Source of the DNA: CAYWVR01 sp964461715
GTDB taxonomy: Bacteria > Planctomycetota > Phycisphaerae > FEN-1346
Direction: 5' to 3'
Assembly: GCA_964461715.1 (NCBI GenBank)
Contig: CAYWVR010000009.1
Coordinates: 52,567-116,566 of the forward strand
Length of the DNA: 64,000 nucleotides
The notes under the pieces were generated by a model, which saw nothing but the letters and a program-made list of their open reading frames with translations, did no database searches and was not told the origin of the DNA. Position 1 is the first letter of the stretch, and the number at the start of each line of letters is the position of its first letter. A program made the position numbers and the translations under genes. Below are positions 58,571 through 64,000 of the stretch, piece after piece.

Positions 58571-61500
58571 GTGAGACGCACTGCATGCATCCTGGCCGCC
58601 GTCTGCGCGCTGGCAGGCGCCGCCGGACCGGCCCGCGCGCTCAACTACCATAAGGTCCGCACGCTCGCCGAGCCCCTCGGCCACACCTGGACCGAGGAGC
58701 TCGTGCACCTCGACCACGACGTCCGCGAGGCCAAGGTGCGGGCCGACACCTTCTCGGTGACCCTGAACGAGGAGCGCCCGGTCCCCGTGCAGGTCGAGGT
58801 CCTGAAGGGCACGCCCGAGGCCGTCCGCAAGGTTCGCCTCTGGTTCCGCCTGACGCTGCCGCGCGGCGAGGAGGTGTCCGTTCGGATCACGTACAACGAT
58901 GAGGGCCGGGCGGCCCCGGCCGTGGGTGACGGGCCCCGGGCCGCAGTGACCCGGGAGAAGGACGCCCTGGTTCTCTCGACGGACGTCGCCGAGGTCCGCA
59001 TCCCCGCCTCGGCCGACCTCGCGAGGCGAAAGGCCACGCTGGCCGACGTCCCGCCCCTCTCGGGCCTCCGCCCGGCCGGGGCGCGGCGATGGGCCGGGCG
59101 GGTCCGCGTCGAGGGCGGCGGGCGGCTCGCGCGCGTCGAGGCGACGGTCGAAGCCGAGGGCCCCGTCTTCTTTCGGGTGCGCCTGCGCTACGCGTTCCGC
59201 GAGAAGGACCGCGCCTACGAGGCCGTCTTCCGCGGCACCGCGGGCGAGCCGTGGATCGACGTTCTCGAGACGTACCGCCTTGGCGAAGGGGCCCGCATGA
59301 CGCTCGCCCTCGACCGCGGCCTGGACCCGGTTGAGGCCCTCTGGATTCCCTGGTTCGTCTGGGACGGACGCCGCGCGAAACCCGTCAACGACCTCGTGCG
59401 GCTGGCCCTTGAGGACAAGGTCGGGCCGGAGCCGTTCACGACCTTGCGGCCGAAGTGGACCCAGGCCCGCGACAGCGCCCAGGCCCTGCTGGCCGTGGGG
59501 GCCGGCGCCGACGACCCCAGCGTCGGCGTCCTCATGACCTCCCCCGCCGACTGGGAGGACCCCTACCGCCAGCTCGTCACGGCCCGCGTGCCGAAGCGAG
59601 GCAGCCTGCTGCTGGGTTTTCCCCTGGAGGGTGGGGCCCGGCACTGGGCCGTCCTGGCGGGCCCGGCTGCCCGATTCGACACGAAGGGCGAGCTCCAGCA
59701 CCTGATGCGCCGAAACGCCGACATCCCCCTCGACCGCGTGCTCAACGAGTGGCGATTTCGCTGGAGGCGCGACCCGAAGGCTCCCGCCCCGCACATTCTG
59801 ACCACCTGGGAGCGGCTCCAGGCCCTGCGCGCCGACATCGCCAAGGACCGCGACACCCCCGCCGTCCGGATGCTGAAGCGGGTCCTGGAGGGAGAGGCCG
59901 AGGGCGACCGCCGCTTGGCCGAGTTCCTGGCCGGGAAGCGCGAGGAACTCGGCGCGGGCAGCCCCGGGGGCGGCATCTACCTGGACCGCGCCTACCAGGA
60001 CGACTTCTTCAACCCGACGACTCTCCCCCGCCGCACCAGCGCCGGGATGCGCATGGCCGACCTCGCGGCGGCAGGCCGGCCGGCCGGCGGACCGGGCACG
60101 GCCCTGCTGGGCTACGTCTTCTCGGACCCCAACTACTGGCCCGGCTACGCCAAGGGCTGGGGCGTCGGCAACCCGAACTTCCACACGGACATGTACAAGA
60201 ACGCCCTCTACGCCGCCTCCATGATGCCCGACCATCCCCACGCCCGCCGCTGGATGACGTTTGGCATCGACAACCTCCGCGACGACCTCGCCCGCGTCGT
60301 TCACATGCCCGGCGGGGCGGGCCAGGAGTGCCCGGGCTACCACGCCTACGCCTTCCGCCACATGCTCGAGATGATGCTGACGATCCAGAACTCCGGCCTC
60401 GGCGACCCGTTCAAGTGGCCGGAGGTCCGGGCGACGGCCGCCTACCTCCGGCACATGCACACGCCGCCCGATCCGCGCCTCGGCCGCCGCACCCTGGCCT
60501 CCCTGGGCGACACGCACGCGTGGCAGGAGGGGGCGGGGGTCGTCTTCGGCCTCCTCGCCACCGGGACCCGCAAGAGCGACCCCGACTTCGCCGGCCGCTG
60601 CATGGGCCTCTATCGGCATTACTACGGCGACGAGGGCACGGGGGACCTCGTCGACGACGTCCTCCTCGTGGACCAGACGACGCCCGCCACGCCCTTGAAG
60701 CGGATGGACTGGGGCAGCCACGCGTTCCCCGGTTTCGGGGCCCAGATGCGGAGCCGCTTCGGCTCGCCGCGCGAGGCGTTCGTCACGTTCAAGTGCGGCC
60801 CGGCGCGCGGCCATTACCAGGGTGACGAGCTGAGCTTCCACTTCTACGGCGCCGCCACGCCCGTGGCCCTCGACTGGCACTGCGGCTACCATCCGCGTCC
60901 CGACCAGGAGCACATGCACAATCGCGTGAACCTCGGCGACGACGAAAACATGGACGCCGTCGGCGAGATGCTCGCCTTTCGCTCCACCGACGTCGCCGAC
61001 GTCGCCGTCGGCCAGGTTGTCTCCGACCGCCTCCGCAAGATGCCCCGCTATGCCCACGAGATCGTCTGGCAGGCGGCCTATCCCCGCCGCACCCTCGAGC
61101 GGGAGGCCCGCTACCGCCGCTTCCTCATGCTCGTCAAGCACCCGGACGGGTCGCGGCTCCAGGATTACCTCGTCCTTCGCGACGAGCTGGCCACCGACGA
61201 GCCCGCCACGTTCAACCTCTTCACGCTTTCCCGCCGCGTCCGGCAGGAGGGGCGGCGGTTCCGATGCGAGGGGCAACTGGGCACGGATGCGCTCCTTTTC
61301 GTCGCCACGCCCGAGCCTCGGAAGGTCCGCACGGACCGCTGGTCCTGGCCCGAACGGGGCGATTCGAGCCTCATCCCAAAGGATTTCGATCCGAAGAAAA
61401 GCCGGTGGACCCGCGGCGAATGGCAGCCGTGGCTGCGCATCTCGGCCGAGCCGGGCCGCCCGTTCCTCACGCTCCTCTACCCGCGGCCCGACGGCGAGCC

Positions 61501-61708
61501 CGCCCCGGAGTTCGAGCCGCTCGCCGAGGGGCGAGGCATCCGGGTGCGGCTCGGGACCGAGACCGAGGACGTGTATCTCGCCACCGAGGCCCCCGGGGAC
61601 GTCGGCGGCCAGGCCGTTGTCGTGCGCGGCACGGAGCGGACCGTCGTCCTCAATCGCGGGACCGTCGGGCCGCTCGCGCCGGAGCCAAAGGCCGACGCCG
61701 ACGAGTAG
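58571..61708 (+). CDS. Second large secreted heparinase II/III-like protein
   Basis: 1045 residues from GTG 58571; signal peptide 'CILAAVCALAGAAGPARA'. N-terminal half is beta-rich with no family recognised; then helical repeats with 'FHTDMYKNALYAASMMPD', 'GGAGQECPGYHAYAFRHMLE' and a C-terminal beta sandwich with 'FVTFKCGPARGHYQGDELSF', the region that in heparinase II/III proteins closes the active-site cleft and binds a metal. Roughly similar in plan to the 17.4-kb protein. A weak start: GTG only, with CCGGA before it. Likely a polysaccharide-degrading enzyme. Confidence 0.72.
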   Translation: MRRTACILAAVCALAGAAGPARALNYHKVRTLAEPLGHTWTEELVHLDHDVREAKVRADTFSVTLNEERPVPVQVEVLKGTPEAVRKVRLWFRLTLPRGEEVSVRITYNDEGRAAPAVGDGPRAAVTREKDALVLSTDVAEVRIPASADLARRKATLADVPPLSGLRPAGARRWAGRVRVEGGGRLARVEATVEAEGPVFFRVRLRYAFREKDRAYEAVFRGTAGEPWIDVLETYRLGEGARMTLALDRGLDPVEALWIPWFVWDGRRAKPVNDLVRLALEDKVGPEPFTTLRPKWTQARDSAQALLAVGAGADDPSVGVLMTSPADWEDPYRQLVTARVPKRGSLLLGFPLEGGARHWAVLAGPAARFDTKGELQHLMRRNADIPLDRVLNEWRFRWRRDPKAPAPHILTTWERLQALRADIAKDRDTPAVRMLKRVLEGEAEGDRRLAEFLAGKREELGAGSPGGGIYLDRAYQDDFFNPTTLPRRTSAGMRMADLAAAGRPAGGPGTALLGYVFSDPNYWPGYAKGWGVGNPNFHTDMYKNALYAASMMPDHPHARRWMTFGIDNLRDDLARVVHMPGGAGQECPGYHAYAFRHMLEMMLTIQNSGLGDPFKWPEVRATAAYLRHMHTPPDPRLGRRTLASLGDTHAWQEGAGVVFGLLATGTRKSDPDFAGRCMGLYRHYYGDEGTGDLVDDVLLVDQTTPATPLKRMDWGSHAFPGFGAQMRSRFGSPREAFVTFKCGPARGHYQGDELSFHFYGAATPVALDWHCGYHPRPDQEHMHNRVNLGDDENMDAVGEMLAFRSTDVADVAVGQVVSDRLRKMPRYAHEIVWQAAYPRRTLEREARYRRFLMLVKHPDGSRLQDYLVLRDELATDEPATFNLFTLSRRVRQEGRRFRCEGQLGTDALLFVATPEPRKVRTDRWSWPERGDSSLIPKDFDPKKSRWTRGEWQPWLRISAEPGRPFLTLLYPRPDGEPAPEFEPLAEGRGIRVRLGTETEDVYLATEAPGDVGGQAVVVRGTERTVVLNRGTVGPLAPEPKADADE

Positions 61709-62087
61709 CTCGTAGTATATGCCGATATACTATAGGCGCGGTGCGCGTGCGCGTCCGCGCGGCCCTGTTAACTTGCGCAATCCTGGCAACCTGGGCAACC
61801 CTTCGGTCCCCGTTTGGCGGGATGCGCGACACGGGTTATCCCTAAGCGACACACTTTTTGGGGGGTACCGGGGGGTTTCTCGCACTTCTTGCCCCCCTTT
61901 TCGCACGAACTTGACCCCTTCCGACGGCCTCCGCGCCCGCCGCGTCGCCCGCGGTCGTGCGCAAAACGTGACGGCGTGTCCGCATATGCGACGCCGGCGT
62001 GAGGGTCGGGGCGGCCCGCCGGCGGCATCGCATCAACCCTCCCCGATGCGACGGGCAGGCGCGGCACGTTCGAGGTCGACGTGCAGG
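61709..62087. other. Gene-free spacer with hairpin and repeat phrases
   Basis: Directly after the stop is a perfect AT-rich hairpin TAGTATAT-GCCG-ATATACTA (61713-61732). Then GTTAACTTGCGCAATCCTGG (61766-61785) and further copies of the TGGCAAC phrase, and G, C and T runs (61855-61920) similar to the 20.6-20.8-kb spacer in reverse orientation. No gene recognised. Confidence 0.6.
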
Positions 62088-62288
62088 TCAGAAGACATGT
62101 CGAAGTACTGCGTCCACGAGGAGGCCGACCACGGCCGTGACCCCTCCCACGAAGCCGACCGACCCGACCGCCGCCACCGGCAGGGCCACCCGCGCCCGTG
62201 ACCCGCATTCGCGCATCAACAGCCGGATCGTGGCGATGCACGCCGGATTCTACGCGAAGAACGTTACGAGGCAGCACCTTGCGACCAT
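62088..62288 (-). pseudogene. C-terminal membrane-protein fragment with internal amber stop (FeoB-like?)
   Basis: The minus strand encodes 'MVARCCLVTFFA', a TAG at 62250-62252, then 'NPACIATIRLLMRECGSRAR' and a hydrophobic end 'VALPVAAVGSVGFVGGVTAV', with third positions like those of real genes here. 'CIATI..L.RE.GS' resembles the gate region of FeoB-type iron transporters. A G-to-A change (TGG to TAG) would explain the stop. Probably a decayed gene end; the family call is tentative. Confidence 0.35.
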
Positions 62289-62433
62289 CCAGAGGGGGGA
62301 GCGGCATCCACGGCCGCACCCATCAAGGCAATGCCGGCGGGATTCCGAGGCATCTTCGGCGGTACGAGATGGGCCCGAACCGGGCGGCTTCCTCCGGACC
62401 GGGCCCTTCTTCATTGCGCCGGAGAAAAGGGCC

Positions 62434-62462
62434 TTGACCCCGCGTGCTCTAGGCAATACTAT
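62434..62462 (+). promoter_or_regulatory. Promoter of the ArsR-type regulator
   Basis: TTGACC (62434-62439), 17-base spacer, TACTAT (62457-62462). It directly abuts the putative operator at 62467. Confidence 0.65.
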
Positions 62463-62466
62463 GTGA

Positions 62467-62480
62467 GCGTGCAGTCACGC
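62467..62480. promoter_or_regulatory. Putative ArsR operator (inverted repeat)
   Basis: GCGTG-CAGT-CACGC lies just downstream of the -10, around the expected transcription start, the usual place for an autoregulatory operator. Confidence 0.45.
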
Positions 62481-62501
62481 ACACAACAAGGAGAAGCGTT
62501 G

Positions 62502-62831
62502 ATGGATGCCGACCAGAAGAGGATGTACAAGCTGATGGCGCAGGTGATTGCGGCCGCCGGGCACGAGATTCGCTTGGCCATTCTGGACTACCTGAAGGAT
62601 GGCGAGCAGTGCGTCTGCGATATCGCCGAGCACGTCGAGGCCAACCGGTCCAACGTATCGCGACATCTCTCGGTGATGCTGAACGCCGGTCTGGTTGGCC
62701 AGCGCAAGGACGGCCTGAAGATGATGTATTTCTTGCGAACTCCTTGCATCCTGAATATCACCAATTGCGTCACGGGCGTTCTCAAGGAACGGGCCCAGGA
62801 AACCAGCGAGATTCTCGGGAGCCTCGGCTAG
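62502..62831 (+). CDS. ArsR/SmtB-family metal(loid)-responsive repressor
   Basis: 109 residues. Winged helix with 'HEIRLAILDYLKDGEQCVCDIAEHVEANRSNVSRHLSVM' (cited by residues 20-58): the CVC at 38-40 in the recognition helix region is the arsenic/antimony site of ArsR proteins. Another Cys pair ('TPCILNITNCV') near the C terminus could join. AAGGAG sits eight bases before the ATG. It precedes the permease gene by 64 bases; likely represses both until the metal appears. Confidence 0.93.
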   Translation: MDADQKRMYKLMAQVIAAAGHEIRLAILDYLKDGEQCVCDIAEHVEANRSNVSRHLSVMLNAGLVGQRKDGLKMMYFLRTPCILNITNCVTGVLKERAQETSEILGSLG

Positions 62832-62895
62832 AGGCTATTTTTTGAGGCCATTGCGTGAGCATTTGGTAACGGACTCATAGATAGAAGGCGGAAGT

Positions 62896-64000
62896 ATGGC
62901 TGACTGGAAAATCGAGTGGAAGAAACTGCTGTGGATCGTCGCGGTGTTCCTGCTGTTCTTCTGGCTGCCGGTGGGCTGGGAGCGGTTCAGCGGCGGCATC
63001 ATGGAGGCGTTGCATCTGGCCAAGTGGTACGCGCGGGAGCACGTGCTGCTGTGCCTGGTGCCGGCGTTCTTCATCGCCGGGGCCATCGGCGTCTTCATCA
63101 GCCAGGCCTCCGTGATGAAGTACCTCGGGGCCAAGGCCAACAAGGTGCTGGCCTACGGCGTGGCCAGCGTGTCGGGGTCGATCCTGGCCGTCTGTTCCTG
63201 CACCGTGCTGCCGCTTTTCGCGGGTATCTGGCGGATGGGCGCGGGCCTGGGACCGGCCACGGCATTCCTGTACTCCGGACCGGCGATCAACGTCCTGGCG
63301 ATCATCCTGACGGCCCGGATTCTGGGGTTCGAATTGGGCCTCGCCCGGGCCATCGGGGCGATCGGCTTCAGCGTGGTCATCGGCCTGATCATGCACTTCA
63401 TCTATCGCAAGGAAGAGATGGAGAAAGCCAACGGCCAGATCGGAATGCCCGAGCCGGAGGTCTCCCGGCCGCTGTGGAAGAACGCGGTGTTCTTCTTCGT
63501 CATGGTCGGCGTGCTGGTGTTCGCCAACTGGGGCACGCCCGGCACATGGGACTACCAGACCCCGGCCGGTGAGACGGTTCGCGTGGACATTGCCGAGGCC
63601 CCGTTCGATCCGCATCAGCCAGAGGCGACCTTCGCCTTGAGGCCGGAAGGCGCATCGGCGGATGGTTCACAGGACCTGAAGGTTCCGGCAGAGCGTTTTC
63701 TGGAGAATCGTCAACCAGCCCCCGGTTTCTGGTCCGAGGTGTGGCAGAACAAGTGGCTGGTTACCTCCGTCTTCGGGGTCGGTTTCGCCCTGGTACTGAT
63801 CTTCTGGTTCAGCGTTGCCTGGTGGAAGGTGATCCTGGCGGCGATTCCGCCGGCCATTCTGGTCTTTGCGTTGCCGACGCAGGGTTTATGGGTGCTGCTA
63901 CCGTTCTCGGCGGCGGTGGTCGGCCTGTCGGTGATCCTGGAGACCAGCAAGGGCGAAGGCGAGGAGTGGTTCAGCGCCACGTGGACCTTCGCCAAACAGA
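62896..64000 (+). CDS. UPF0718-type permease downstream of ArsR (3'-truncated by window end)
   Basis: At least 368 residues, open to the window edge. Membrane helices with 'ILAVCSCTVLPLFAGI' hold the CxC of this family, followed by 'LYSGPAINVLAIILTARIL'; the second half begins after a soluble loop of about 80 residues (about 225-275). Such permeases beside ArsR export arsenicals or other metals; organoarsenical exporter ArsP is related. The substrate cannot be told. The gene is less G/C-rich than most of the window. GGCGGAAG precedes the ATG. Confidence 0.85.
   Translation, partial: MADWKIEWKKLLWIVAVFLLFFWLPVGWERFSGGIMEALHLAKWYAREHVLLCLVPAFFIAGAIGVFISQASVMKYLGAKANKVLAYGVASVSGSILAVCSCTVLPLFAGIWRMGAGLGPATAFLYSGPAINVLAIILTARILGFELGLARAIGAIGFSVVIGLIMHFIYRKEEMEKANGQIGMPEPEVSRPLWKNAVFFFVMVGVLVFANWGTPGTWDYQTPAGETVRVDIAEAPFDPHQPEATFALRPEGASADGSQDLKVPAERFLENRQPAPGFWSEVWQNKWLVTSVFGVGFALVLIFWFSVAWWKVILAAIPPAILVFALPTQGLWVLLPFSAAVVGLSVILETSKGEGEEWFSATWTFAKQ

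Noticed and set aside
62250..62252. Recoding of the amber codon as pyrrolysine or another residue
   Set aside because: No recoding element or machinery is visible and the ORF is short; a pseudogene is simpler.

Overview
This high-G+C window (gene bodies look roughly two-thirds G+C or higher) reads as part of a scaffold from a free-living, probably anaerobic member of the Planctomycetota; a metagenome-assembled genome is likely because a 100-base run of N sits inside the first gene. Lineage clues are secreted heparinase-II/III-like and other carbohydrate-active proteins, an orphan PEP-CTERM sorting tail, a Hanks-type kinase next to accA, and unusual gene versions (PPi-type phosphofructokinase, PurS-PurL fusion, archaeal-type IMP cyclohydrolase). 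The phylum assignment is inference; no rRNA or marker set is present.

Layout. 0-1.5 kb: C-terminal end of a GH38 alpha-mannosidase. 1.5-9.6 kb, minus strand: a translesion cassette (DinB, a 66-residue protein, DnaE2-like polymerase), then recJ translationally coupled to a P-loop NTPase, then a methyltransferase. 9.6-14.2 kb, minus: purQ, a PurS-PurL fusion and tyrA. 14.4-20.4 kb, plus: atypical Ser/Thr kinase, accA, a secreted thioredoxin-TPR protein and a large secreted heparinase-like protein. 20.9-24.9 kb: sugar epimerase, HAD phosphatase, DegT-type aminotransferase, a lipoprotein hydrolase and tRNA-Gln(CUG).

25-34 kb is a compact metal/redox island: an SO_0444-type permease with a Cys-rich tail, a YcgQ/YcgR-like permease pair, then a minus-strand run starting at a good promoter: DUF134 regulator, DUF5320-like protein, zinc-ribbon protein, a polypeptide carrying two MinD-ferredoxin units in tandem, NifX-like, Mrp/NBP35, a second NifX-like, FmdB zinc ribbon and a COG1237-type MBL protein.

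34-40.6 kb, minus: gnd, pdxB, a LarA-like racemase, PPi-phosphofructokinase and a stand-alone AICAR transformylase ending at a clear terminator. 41-45 kb, plus: a membrane protein/LemA pair and a GH52-like glycosidase. 45-50 kb: larE, another PP-loop enzyme and a divergent FAD/Fe-S D-lactate-dehydrogenase-like fusion, which with LarA suggests lactate (or other 2-hydroxyacid) racemisation and oxidation. 50-55 kb: two tandem CAP-domain paralogues, the PEP-CTERM remnant, phosphoglucomutase/phosphomannomutase, a TatD-like hydrolase and an 87-bp MITE whose target duplication forms the stop codon of a small gene. 55-62 kb: a decayed IS3-like end, a DUF502 membrane protein, PurO-type IMP cyclohydrolase (partner of the stand-alone AICAR transformylase), an M14 peptidase and a second large secreted heparinase-like protein. 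62-64 kb: a degraded membrane-protein fragment, then an ArsR regulator with its own promoter/operator and an UPF0718-type permease running off the end, in visibly less G+C-rich DNA.
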